Of a DNA stretch of 64,000 nucleotides, positions 33,042 through 40,541 are shown one piece after another. Each line of letters opens with the position of its first letter. Position 1 is the stretch's first letter. The notes below the pieces were generated by a model. That model was not told the origin of the DNA. It did not search any database and worked only from the letters and a program-made list of their open reading frames with translations. A program made the translations under genes and the position numbers. The stretch spans positions 62,001-126,000 of the forward strand of contig CAMDDU010000006.1 in the NCBI GenBank assembly GCA_945892985.1. The letters are read 5' to 3'. Source of the DNA: CAITSH01 sp945892985. GTDB taxonomy: Bacteria > Pseudomonadota > Gammaproteobacteria > Burkholderiales > SG8-39.

Positions 33042-33506
33042 ATGATGGCAACGCGATCGATATTGCTGGTTGAGGACAACAGCGCCGACGAGGCCTTCGC
33101 CATGCGCGCGTTCAACAAGCACCACGTCGACGCCGAGGTCATTGTGGCCCGCGACGGCCAAGAGGCCATCGACTGGCTGTTCGTCGAGGGCAACCCGCTG
33201 CCGGCGTTTGTGCTGCTCGATCTCAAACTGCCGAAAATAAGCGGGCTGGAGGTGCTGAAACAGATCCGGGCCAGCAAGAGGACGGCGCTCGTTCCGGTCA
33301 TCATCCTGACCACATCCATGCAGGATGCAGATTTGCGCGCCAGCTATGCGCTCGGGGGCAACAGCTTCGTCGTCAAATCTCTCGACATGGAACGATTCAC
33401 CCTAGAACTGGGCGTGCTGACCCGATTCTGGCTGAACATAAACAAGGCCGCAGACGGGGATTACACATACGGCGGCGCCAGCACCCCCGCTTGGGCGGGG
33501 TCTTGA
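33042..33506 (+). CDS. Single-domain response regulator (Rcp1-like)
   Basis: A CheY-like receiver of 154 residues with no output domain. Acidic pocket LLVEDNSADEAF, phosphorylation Asp in FVLLDLKLPKISG, conserved Thr in IILTTS and Lys in NSFVVKSL are all present. The long alpha4-region spacing VEGNPLPAFVLL matches Rcp1-type partners of phytochrome-like kinases. It is cotranscribed with the histidine kinase just upstream. With no DNA-binding domain it must act through protein contacts or a phosphorelay. A GC hairpin overlaps its last codons. Confidence 0.9.
   Translation: MMATRSILLVEDNSADEAFAMRAFNKHHVDAEVIVARDGQEAIDWLFVEGNPLPAFVLLDLKLPKISGLEVLKQIRASKRTALVPVIILTTSMQDADLRASYALGGNSFVVKSLDMERFTLELGVLTRFWLNINKAADGDYTYGGASTPAWAGS
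33486..33505 (+). terminator. Hairpin overlapping the response-regulator stop
   Basis: CCCCGC (33486-33491), loop TTGG, GCGGGG (33496-33501), then TCTT and the stop codon. A strong stem with a short, imperfect T-tract; possible terminator lying partly inside the gene. Confidence 0.45.
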
Positions 33507-33818
33507 GGCCAATTGATTTTGTGCCGGTTGGCACATCCTAAGAATCGATACTTGCCAGCTGGCGGCGGTGGCGATAGAGGAAGGCGTAACGGTTCGTAAC
33601 GTGCCGATCGGCAAGGTTCAGGACGCCCTGCGCAAGCTCGCTATGCCCCTGCATGCGGCAGAGCTCAAGTAGGGATTCACGGCACAAGGGGGCCAGCCCC
33701 CTCGCATATCCCTCGCTTCAGAAGAAAGCTTGCCAAGCTGCTCTCATTGGCAGGACTTGACCAGCGCTGCCATAGCTATCTGAGGCCGGCTCGGACCAAA
33801 TACAAACGCCCCCGTCGC
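33507..33818. other. Intergenic region with a short orphan coding-like remnant
   Basis: About 312 bases. A 43-codon open stretch ends at the TAG at 33670-33672 and reads ...VAIEEGVTVRNVPIGKVQDALRK..., protein-like but with no start or ribosome site; it may be the tail of a deleted gene. The rest shows nothing clear. Confidence 0.3.
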
Positions 33819-34664
33819 CTAAACCGCCGGCATGTTCACCGCCACATCGCTGTGCAGTATCCGTTCGATCTCCTGCGCACTGACCCTGAGCCGGGGCAGA
33901 AAATCGCGCTCGATCTCGCGTTTGCCGTGGCGCGTATAGGCAAGGCTCAAGTTAAGCGCCGCGAGGATCTTGCCTTCGCGATCGCAAATGGGAATGGCCA
34001 GGCCGGCGATGCTCTCTTGCACCTCGCCGTCGATATAGCACCAGCCGCTACGCCGGATAGCGGCGATGCGCTTTTTGAGTTCGCGCTTGTCAATGACGGT
34101 CTTGCGGGTCACCGCTACCGGCTTGAGCGTGCCAAGATAGACGTCGAGTTCGCTGTCCGGCAGCACCGACAGCAGCACCCGCCCCATGGAGTTGAGGTAG
34201 GCGGGAAGGCGGCTGCCAACATGCAGGTCGATGCGAATGACACGCCGCGCCTCGGCGCGCGCCACATACACCACATCGGGAACATCCAGCACGCCGATGG
34301 AACAGGTCTCGCCCGTGTCGCGCATCAAATCCTCGACGATCGGCTGCGCGATGGCGCGAAAGCCAAGTGAGGCAAGATAGGTGTAACCGAGCGAGAGCAC
34401 GCGCGGCGCCGGTGAATAGACGCGGCCGGTGAGGCGCAGGAAACCGAGCCGCTCGAGCGTGCCCAGCACGCGCAGGGCGGCCGCGCGCGTGATGCCCAGG
34501 CGCTCGGCGACGTCGATCATCGCCATGCCGTGCACGTTGTCGGTGCCAAACAGCTCAAGCACGCACAATCCCCGCTCAAGCGACTCCAGATGCTCGCTGC
34601 GCACCGGCCGCGCCAGCCGTCTAGGTTTATTACTTTTCATACTTTTTCCCGCGCTGCTTGACAT
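33819..34664 (-). CDS. IclR-family transcriptional regulator of locus A
   Basis: DNA-binding regulator of 281 residues (273 if the second Met at 34640, with GGGA upstream, is used). The N-terminal winged helix-turn-helix is SLERGLCVLELFG...MIDVAERLGITRAAALRVLGTLERLGFL. The C-terminal effector domain (about 100-275) carries GVLDVPDVVYVARAEARRVI, PAYLNSMGRVLLSVLPDSEL and RRSGWCYIDGEVQESIAGLAIPI, close to PcaR/PobR-type regulators of aromatic-acid pathways. It diverges from the diiron protein gene at 34814, with a CGAAC-N4-GTTCG palindrome between them, so it most likely controls the whole plus-strand locus A. Confidence 0.92.
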   Translation of the reverse strand: MSSSAGKSMKSNKPRRLARPVRSEHLESLERGLCVLELFGTDNVHGMAMIDVAERLGITRAAALRVLGTLERLGFLRLTGRVYSPAPRVLSLGYTYLASLGFRAIAQPIVEDLMRDTGETCSIGVLDVPDVVYVARAEARRVIRIDLHVGSRLPAYLNSMGRVLLSVLPDSELDVYLGTLKPVAVTRKTVIDKRELKKRIAAIRRSGWCYIDGEVQESIAGLAIPICDREGKILAALNLSLAYTRHGKREIERDFLPRLRVSAQEIERILHSDVAVNMPAV

Positions 34665-34691
34665 GGTGTAATGGCACTGTCAGTATCCTTG

Positions 34692-34705
34692 CGAACAAAT
34701 GTTCG
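34692..34705. promoter_or_regulatory. Candidate IclR operator
   Basis: CGAACAAATGTTCG is a perfect 5-bp inverted repeat with a 4-base spacer, and another GTTC half-site follows at once. It lies 28 bases from the IclR start and 108 bases before the diiron-protein start, where an operator of a divergent pair is expected. GTTCG half-sites are known for PcaR/PobR-type IclR proteins. Confidence 0.5.
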
Positions 34706-34813
34706 GAAGTTCAGAAATAGTCTAGCGCAGAACGCGCCGGCGCGGTAATCGCGTTGCATCGCGAAATCCGCCGGTGCCGCCCGGCCTGCGACGGGCGCTC
34801 CCAGGAGAACACC

Positions 34814-35737
34814 ATGCAGCCATCCATGCTCGAAGAACTCGTCACCGTTCCCAACCCCTATCCCGTCGTCTCGGACGTGCTTTACCCCGATGTCTGGCAG
34901 CTTTGCCTGCAGGCGCGCACCCTCGCCTGGAACCCGGTCACCGACATTGATTACAGCGACCTCGAAAAGGCCGACCTGCCGCCCGAAGTGCGCGCCGCCG
35001 GCGGCGAATGGTGGAGCCTGCGCGCCTGGATGGAACACGGCGCGACGCCCTACGGCGCCGAGCGCCTGCGCGAGGCGATATTCGACCACCAGCCCTTCGA
35101 GATCAAACAGCACATCACCAACTTCATCGCCGAGGAACTGCGCCATCACGAGGTGAGCTTCCGCCTCGCCAAGGCGATCGGCAACTACGAGTCGACGCCG
35201 CGCGCCGATTACTTCAAGAAAATCATCCCGCGCTTTCACGATGAAAAAGACGAAAAGGCCATGAGCTTTTTCGCCGGGCTGTCGGTCAACACCTTGTTCG
35301 AACAATTATCCGGCGAGTTGCTGCAGGCGCGCTATGAGAACGCGCGCTTCACCTCGATCCGCGAAGCCTGCCGACTGGTGCTGCGCGACGAGGCACGGCA
35401 CATCCAGTTCGGTCGCATCATCATGCGGCAGTTCTTCAACGACCTTTCCGCCGAGGAAAAAACCGTCATCGGCGTGAAATTCGCCAAGAAACTGCGCGGC
35501 AGCCTGCTCAACGGTGTCTACGCGGTGGTCAACCTGCCCGAAGATGAACGCGAGCGCTCCGGTAAAAACCGCGCCCTCGCCGCCGAATACGGCCTGGGTG
35601 CGACACACCCGGACGACGAAATCGCCATCATCCGCCGCGGTGTCGACAAGATCCGCAAGGATGTGGGCCAATACGGCGTGACGATTCCGCACATCCCGGA
35701 AATCGACAACGCCCGCGCACCGCTGCTCGCACACTAA
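34814..35737 (+). CDS. Ferritin-like diiron carboxylate protein, putative oxygenase (locus A)
   Basis: A 307-residue, mostly helical protein. Four helices carry a diiron site: Glu74 (AWMEHG), Glu108/His111 (AEELRHHEV, ExxH), Glu163 (TLFEQLSG) and Glu193/His196 (RDEARHIQFG, ExxH). This pattern is shared by ribonucleotide-reductase-R2-like and AurF-like oxygenases. It is a distant paralogue of the three proteins at 50851-53896 and shares their W-(D/N)-P-V segment near residue 40. No known named family was recognised. ATG has AGGAGA six bases upstream. It leads the plus-strand locus containing a Liv-type transporter, ALDH, Fe-ADH and a hydrolase, so it probably oxygenates the imported compound. 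Confidence 0.8.
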   Translation: MQPSMLEELVTVPNPYPVVSDVLYPDVWQLCLQARTLAWNPVTDIDYSDLEKADLPPEVRAAGGEWWSLRAWMEHGATPYGAERLREAIFDHQPFEIKQHITNFIAEELRHHEVSFRLAKAIGNYESTPRADYFKKIIPRFHDEKDEKAMSFFAGLSVNTLFEQLSGELLQARYENARFTSIREACRLVLRDEARHIQFGRIIMRQFFNDLSAEEKTVIGVKFAKKLRGSLLNGVYAVVNLPEDERERSGKNRALAAEYGLGATHPDDEIAIIRRGVDKIRKDVGQYGVTIPHIPEIDNARAPLLAH

Positions 35738-35738
35738 A

Positions 35739-35826
35739 AATTCAATCGCATTTCAATCACGATTCAGTCAGGATTCAATCAAGATTCAATCAGGATTCAA
35801 TCAGGATTCAATCAGGATTCAATCAG
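35739..35826. repeat. Eight 11-bp direct repeats (GATTCAATCAG)
   Basis: Eight contiguous 11-base units fill 35739-35826 exactly. The last four are identical GATTCAATCAG; earlier ones differ at one to three positions. The 11-bp period is close to one helical turn. Located between the diiron gene and the binding-protein gene, 63 bases before the latter's start. Confidence 0.92.
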
Positions 35827-35888
35827 CCTTCACGCAAGCTTTGCATCCATCCGCCCGTACTTTTCCGCCCACTTCGCCGAGGACCGCC

Positions 35889-37031
35889 ATGACCAAACTC
35901 AAAACCTGCCATAAAGACTACCTGGCCCTGCTGATTGCGGGCGCACTTGCGGGCGCACTTGCAGCCCCCCTGACTGCCGGCGCCCAAACAACGGAAATCA
36001 ACCTGCCCGTACTGGTGCCCATCACCGGCTTCCTTTCGCTGGAGGGAACCAGCCAGCGTAACGGCGCCCTGCTCGCCATCAAGAACGCGCCTGCCTCGGT
36101 CAAGATCACCTCGGAGGTCACCGACACCGGCACTTCGCCCGAAGGCGCAACCACCGCGCTCGAGCGCGCCATGTCGCGCGGCAAGGTATCGGCGGTGGCC
36201 GCCTCCATGCTCGGCACGCAAATGCTCGCGATGCTGCCGGTTGCGCTGGAAAACAAGATCCCGCTGGCGACTGTTTCGGGCACCGCGGACATCACCGAAA
36301 AGAACAACCCCTACGTGTTCCGCTTTTTCCCCGGCGACGCGGTGGCCAAGGGCGCGCATGTGCGCTACGTGCTCGACGAACTGAAGAAAAAGCGCGTCGC
36401 GCTGGTCTACCAGACCACCGCCTACGGCCAGAGCGGCCGCAAGCACATCATCGAACTGCTGAAAAAAGCCGGTGTCGAGCCGGTGATGGAAGAGGCCCTC
36501 GATGTGTCGGTCAAGGACATGTCGCCTGTCATGGGCAAGGTGCAGGCGGCCAAGCCCGACGTCATCATGCTGCACCTGCATGGTGGCCCCTCGGCGCTGT
36601 TCCTCAAGCAGGCTGCGGCGGTCAAGGTCAACCTACCCATCATTGCCGGCTCAGGCCTCAGCCAGCCCTCGACAGTGGCGCTGCTCGAACCGGGTGAACT
36701 GAAGGGCGTTTGCGCCGAGACCAACGCCTCGCCGCTCGCCGGCGGATCGCCCGAAATGGAAAAATTCCTCACGCAGTACCGCACCGAATTCAAGTCGGAC
36801 CCGGACGGCTTTGCCGTAGGCCAGTACGACGCCACAGCCATGATCATCGACGCCGCAGCCAAGGGTGCAAAAACGCCCGAGGACATCCGCAAGGTACTCG
36901 CCGGCGGCAGCTACAAGGGGATCGCCATGACCTACAAATCCGACGGCAAGGGCAACATGGCCAACTCGGCGGTGATCATCTGCTACGACGGCCTGAGCCG
37001 TACACCAAAGATCGCCAAGCGCTACGACTGA
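35889..37031 (+). CDS. Liv-type ABC transporter periplasmic binding protein (locus A)
   Basis: Type I periplasmic binding protein of 380 residues in the branched-chain amino acid (LivJ) family; many members bind aromatic acids, amides or urea. ATG at 35889 has GAGGA seven bases upstream, and the signal peptide ends near LTAGAQT. Mature motifs include LVPITGFLSLEGTSQRNGALLAI, ATVSGTADITEKNNPYVFRFFPGD, VALVYQTTAYGQSGRKHI and PIIAGSGLSQPS. Directly upstream of the LivH-type permease. The ligand is unknown; gene order implies the substrate of the diiron protein. Confidence 0.9.
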   Translation: MTKLKTCHKDYLALLIAGALAGALAAPLTAGAQTTEINLPVLVPITGFLSLEGTSQRNGALLAIKNAPASVKITSEVTDTGTSPEGATTALERAMSRGKVSAVAASMLGTQMLAMLPVALENKIPLATVSGTADITEKNNPYVFRFFPGDAVAKGAHVRYVLDELKKKRVALVYQTTAYGQSGRKHIIELLKKAGVEPVMEEALDVSVKDMSPVMGKVQAAKPDVIMLHLHGGPSALFLKQAAAVKVNLPIIAGSGLSQPSTVALLEPGELKGVCAETNASPLAGGSPEMEKFLTQYRTEFKSDPDGFAVGQYDATAMIIDAAAKGAKTPEDIRKVLAGGSYKGIAMTYKSDGKGNMANSAVIICYDGLSRTPKIAKRYD

Positions 37032-37066
37032 GCCGCGCAGGACTCGGGCCAACCGGACCACCACCA

Positions 37067-37978
37067 GTGCTTTTGCAAATTCTCGCCAACGCGTTGGCGC
37101 TGGGAGCGGCTTACGCCCTCCTGGCGCTGGGCTTTGTACTGATCCTCAACGCCACCGGCGCGGTCAACTTCACCCATGGCGACATGGTGATGGCCGGCGG
37201 GTATGTGGCCATCGCGGCGGCAAGCGTGCTGCAACTGCCGGGCGCCGTGCTGCTGCCGCTGGTGATGGCAGTGATGGCGCTGCTTGGCTTTGTATTTTCG
37301 GCGTTCGCCTATTTTCCCCTCAAAAGCCGCCCTCCGGTCTCGGTGTTCATTTCCACCATCGCCCTTGGTATCGTGTTCCAGAACTCGGCCAACGCGATGT
37401 TCGGTGCCGAGCCGCGCAAGGGCCCACCGCTGATCGCCGGCGGCATCATCGACATCGGCGGCGTCAGCATCAGCCAGCAGGCGGTGGGCATCATCGCCGT
37501 GGCCATCGTCCTGATATTTGCGCAACACCTGTTGCTTAACCGCACGGGCATTGGTCGCAGGCTGCGCGCCACGGCACAGGACAGACAGATGGCCGAGGCC
37601 GTGGGCATACGCGTCAACCGCATGATCGCGCTGACCTTCGCCCTCGGCTCAGCCCTCGCCGGCGCCGCCGGCCTGATGCTGTCGAACACCTTTTTCACCA
37701 CACCGACCGACGGCACCAATTACATCATCAAGGCTTATATCGCCGTCACCATAGGCGGATGGGGCAGCCTGTCTGGCGCCGCCTGCGGGGCGCTGATCAT
37801 TGCGCTGTTCGAGGTGCTGCTGCCTTCACTGCCGCTGCTGATACCCGGACTCAATACCATCGCGCCATGGATGTTCACGCAGACCGCCTCGACCATCCTG
37901 CTCTACATCGCGCTGCTGGCCATCATGTTCTTCCGGCCGCAAGGCTTGTTCGGAGAGACCGTGCAGCGACGCGTATGA
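37067..37978 (+). CDS. livH: Liv-type ABC transporter permease LivH (locus A)
   Basis: First transmembrane subunit of the importer, about 303 residues and eight helices. It opens LLQILANALALGAAYALLALGFVLILNATGAVNFTHGDMVMAGGY, the LivH hallmark, and has RATAQDRQMAEAVGIRVNRMIALTFALGSALAGAAG (the EAA-type loop for ATPase contact). The start is taken as GTG 37067, 35 bases after the binding-protein stop; a TTG at 37073 is also possible and neither has a strong ribosome site. Its stop overlaps the next start (ATGA). Confidence 0.88.
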   Translation: MLLQILANALALGAAYALLALGFVLILNATGAVNFTHGDMVMAGGYVAIAAASVLQLPGAVLLPLVMAVMALLGFVFSAFAYFPLKSRPPVSVFISTIALGIVFQNSANAMFGAEPRKGPPLIAGGIIDIGGVSISQQAVGIIAVAIVLIFAQHLLLNRTGIGRRLRATAQDRQMAEAVGIRVNRMIALTFALGSALAGAAGLMLSNTFFTTPTDGTNYIIKAYIAVTIGGWGSLSGAACGALIIALFEVLLPSLPLLIPGLNTIAPWMFTQTASTILLYIALLAIMFFRPQGLFGETVQRRV

Positions 37979-39822
37979 ACAAGGCAGCGGCAATACTCGA
38001 CTGGTCCAAATCGGGCATCCGGCCGCTGCTCATTGCCGGGGTGCTGCTGCTCGCCCTGTGGCCGCTGCAAATGGAATCGGCCTACCAAATACGCATTTTC
38101 ACCATCGTCGGCATTTACGCGCTGCTGGCGCTTGGTTATCAGTTCATTTTCGGCCACGCCGGCGCTCTGGCGCTGACACAGGGCACCTTTTTTGGCGCCG
38201 GGGCCTATGTCACCGCCATCCTCGGTGCGCGCTACGGCCTTGGCGGCGAATACACGCTGCTACTCTCCATGGCGCTGCCCTTCGTGCTGGCCGCACTGAT
38301 TGCGGCACCGGTGCTGCGCCTGGAATCCCATTACTTCGCCCTCGCCACCCTGGGCATAGGCCAGGTTCTGCTGCTGATAGTCATCGCCTGGCAGGACTTC
38401 ACCGGCGGCTCCAACGGCCTGTCCGGCGTGCCCGGACTCAGCCTGTTTGGCTTCGAGGTGAAAAAAGGCCACGGCATCATGCTGGCGGTGTGGGCCTGCG
38501 TGGCGGCCGGCGCCTTTGTGTCCTGGCGCATAACACGCGGCCTGTATGGCGCGGCGCTGCACATTTCGCGCGAGAACCCGATCGCCGCGCTGTCGGTGGG
38601 CATAGACACGGCCAAACTGCGTTACGCGATGTTTTTGTTGTCAGCCATGTTCGCCGGTCTCGCCGGAGCCCTGTATGCGCATACCATCCGCGTCGTCTCA
38701 CCCGAGGCGATGGAGTTTCCCATCATGGTCGCCTGCCTCACCATTGCGGTGGTCGGCGGGCGCACCCATATCGCCGGCGCCATCCTGGGCGCCATCCTCA
38801 TCATCAACCTGCCCGAGTGGTTTCGCGCGATGGAAAAGTACTACCTCATCGCTTACGGCCTCGCGCTGCTTGCCATGATCATCGCCGCACCCTACGGCCT
38901 GATCGGCCTCTTGGAGCACTGGCGTGCCAGGCTGTGGCCGGAAAAACCGCAGGCGCCTCCCGCCGCGATTGCGCTGCATCGGACACACGGCGCAATAAAT
39001 GCCCCGGGAAACGCCACGGCAAACGCTGCGGGAAACGGCGCACCGCTGCTGGAAATCCGCGCCATCCAGAAGCGCTTCGGCGGCCTGGTCGCGCTCAGCA
39101 AGGTGACGCTGACGGTGGCCCGCGGCGAAATTTTCGGGCTTATCGGCCCGAACGGATCGGGCAAGACCACGCTGCTCAATATCATCACCGGCATTTATCG
39201 CGCCGACAGCGGCGCTGTGATGCTGGACGGGCGGCCCATTCAAACCGAGGCGAGCTTTGCGATCGCGCGCAGCGGTATTGCACGCACCTTCCAGAACATC
39301 AACCTCGTCGACGAAATGAGCGTACTCGACAACGTCGCGGTAGCGCGCTACGGCTTTGAGAGCGCCGGCCTCGCCCAAACGGTGGCGGCCGGCTGGCACG
39401 ACCCGGCCTGGCAGCGTGCGCGCGCGCAGGCCATGTCACTGCTCGATGCGCTCGGTGTGGCTGGCGTGGCGCAAAACGCCGCCGGCAGCCTCGCCTACGG
39501 CATCAAGCGCAAGGTCGAGATCGCACGCGCGCTTGCACTCGAACCCAAGTTGTTGTTGCTCGACGAGCCGGCCGCCGGTCTCAACGAAAACGAGCAACTC
39601 GACCTCGCCGAGCGCCTGCGCGTATTCGCCCGCGACGGCCTGTCCATCCTGGTCATCGAGCACAACATGCCCTTCCTGATGCCGCTGGCCGAACGCATGG
39701 CCTGCTTTGATCACGGCGAGCTGATCGCCACCGGCACGCCGGCTGAAATCCGCGCCAACCCGCTGGTGATCGAGGCCTACCTCGGCGCGCCCGAAGAAAC
39801 AGCGCTGGCAAACCCGGCATGA
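37975..39822 (+). CDS. livM: Fused Liv-type permease and ATPase, LivM-LivG (locus A)
   Basis: A single 615-residue protein combining two subunits that are usually separate. Residues about 1-330 are LivM-like (YALLALGYQFIFGHAGALALTQGTFFGAGAYV; HISRENPIAALSVGIDTAKLRYAMFLLSAMFAGLAGALYAH). A Pro/Ala-rich linker spans about 320-355. The LivG ATPase follows, with Walker A GPNGSGKTTLLN, FQNINLVDEMSVLDNV and Walker B LLLLDEPAAGLNENE; the signature is shortened, SLAYGIKRKVEIARAL. Such LivM-LivG fusions occur in proteobacteria. It overlaps livH and livF by 4 bases each. Confidence 0.92.
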   Translation: MNKAAAILDWSKSGIRPLLIAGVLLLALWPLQMESAYQIRIFTIVGIYALLALGYQFIFGHAGALALTQGTFFGAGAYVTAILGARYGLGGEYTLLLSMALPFVLAALIAAPVLRLESHYFALATLGIGQVLLLIVIAWQDFTGGSNGLSGVPGLSLFGFEVKKGHGIMLAVWACVAAGAFVSWRITRGLYGAALHISRENPIAALSVGIDTAKLRYAMFLLSAMFAGLAGALYAHTIRVVSPEAMEFPIMVACLTIAVVGGRTHIAGAILGAILIINLPEWFRAMEKYYLIAYGLALLAMIIAAPYGLIGLLEHWRARLWPEKPQAPPAAIALHRTHGAINAPGNATANAAGNGAPLLEIRAIQKRFGGLVALSKVTLTVARGEIFGLIGPNGSGKTTLLNIITGIYRADSGAVMLDGRPIQTEASFAIARSGIARTFQNINLVDEMSVLDNVAVARYGFESAGLAQTVAAGWHDPAWQRARAQAMSLLDALGVAGVAQNAAGSLAYGIKRKVEIARALALEPKLLLLDEPAAGLNENEQLDLAERLRVFARDGLSILVIEHNMPFLMPLAERMACFDHGELIATGTPAEIRANPLVIEAYLGAPEETALANPA

Positions 39823-40523
39823 GCGCGCTGCTCGAAATCGACAATGTCATCGCGCGCTACGGCCAGATCGAGGCGCTGCGCGGTGTCAGCCTCACGGTCA
39901 ACCCGGGCGAGGCGGTGGCCCTTGTGGGCGCCAACGGTGCCGGCAAATCGACGCTGATGAAATGCATCATGGGCATGCTCGCTTGCGCATCAGGCCGGAT
40001 TCGCCTCGAGGGCGGGGACCTGGCGCGCCGGCCGGTTTCCGACCGCGCTGATCTGGGCATCGGCTATTCGCCCGAAGGCCGGCGCATTTTTCCCGGCCTC
40101 ACCGTGCACGAAAACCTGTTGGTGGCCAGTCGCGACAAGGACGGCGGACGGGCGCGCGCCGACGAGATTTACGCCATCTTCCCGGCGCTGCGCGAACGCA
40201 GCACGCAACTCGGATGGGTACTTTCGGGCGGCCAGCAACAAATGCTGTCCATAGGCCGCGCGCTGATGGTGCGGCCGCGACTGCTGCTGCTCGATGAGCC
40301 CTCGCTCGGCCTCTCGCCGCTGCTGACCACGGAGGTGCTCAACCGCGTGCAGGCCATCACCGCATCGGGCGCCGCGGTACTTCTCGCGGAGCAAAACGTG
40401 CGCAAGGCGCTCTCGGTATCGCATCGTGCCTATGTCATTCAGCTCGGCCGCATCACAACAACGAGCACATCGAGCGAACTGCTCGCCTCTGGCGATTTAA
40501 CCGGCGCCTTCCTCGGCGCCTGA
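39819..40523 (+). CDS. livF: Liv-type ABC transporter ATPase LivF (locus A)
   Basis: Second ATPase of the importer, 234 residues. Walker A GANGAGKSTLMKCIMG, GIGYSPEGRRIFPGLTVHENL (LivF hallmark), signature LSGGQQQMLSIGRALM and Walker B LLLLDEPSLGLSP. It overlaps the fused permease-ATPase gene by 4 bases and is followed 18 bases later by the aldehyde dehydrogenase, so transport and catabolism share one transcript. Confidence 0.95.
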   Translation: MSALLEIDNVIARYGQIEALRGVSLTVNPGEAVALVGANGAGKSTLMKCIMGMLACASGRIRLEGGDLARRPVSDRADLGIGYSPEGRRIFPGLTVHENLLVASRDKDGGRARADEIYAIFPALRERSTQLGWVLSGGQQQMLSIGRALMVRPRLLLLDEPSLGLSPLLTTEVLNRVQAITASGAAVLLAEQNVRKALSVSHRAYVIQLGRITTTSTSSELLASGDLTGAFLGA

Positions 40524-40541
40524 ACTGCAAGGATCGAATTC

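Noticed and set aside
33507..33672. Short coding-like stretch ending ALRKLAMPLHAAELK
   Set aside because: No start codon with a ribosome site and only about 43 codons after a stop; listed as a possible remnant, not as a gene.
35739..35826. CRISPR-like array
   Set aside because: The 11-bp units are contiguous with no spacers and no cas genes are present; it is a tandem repeat.
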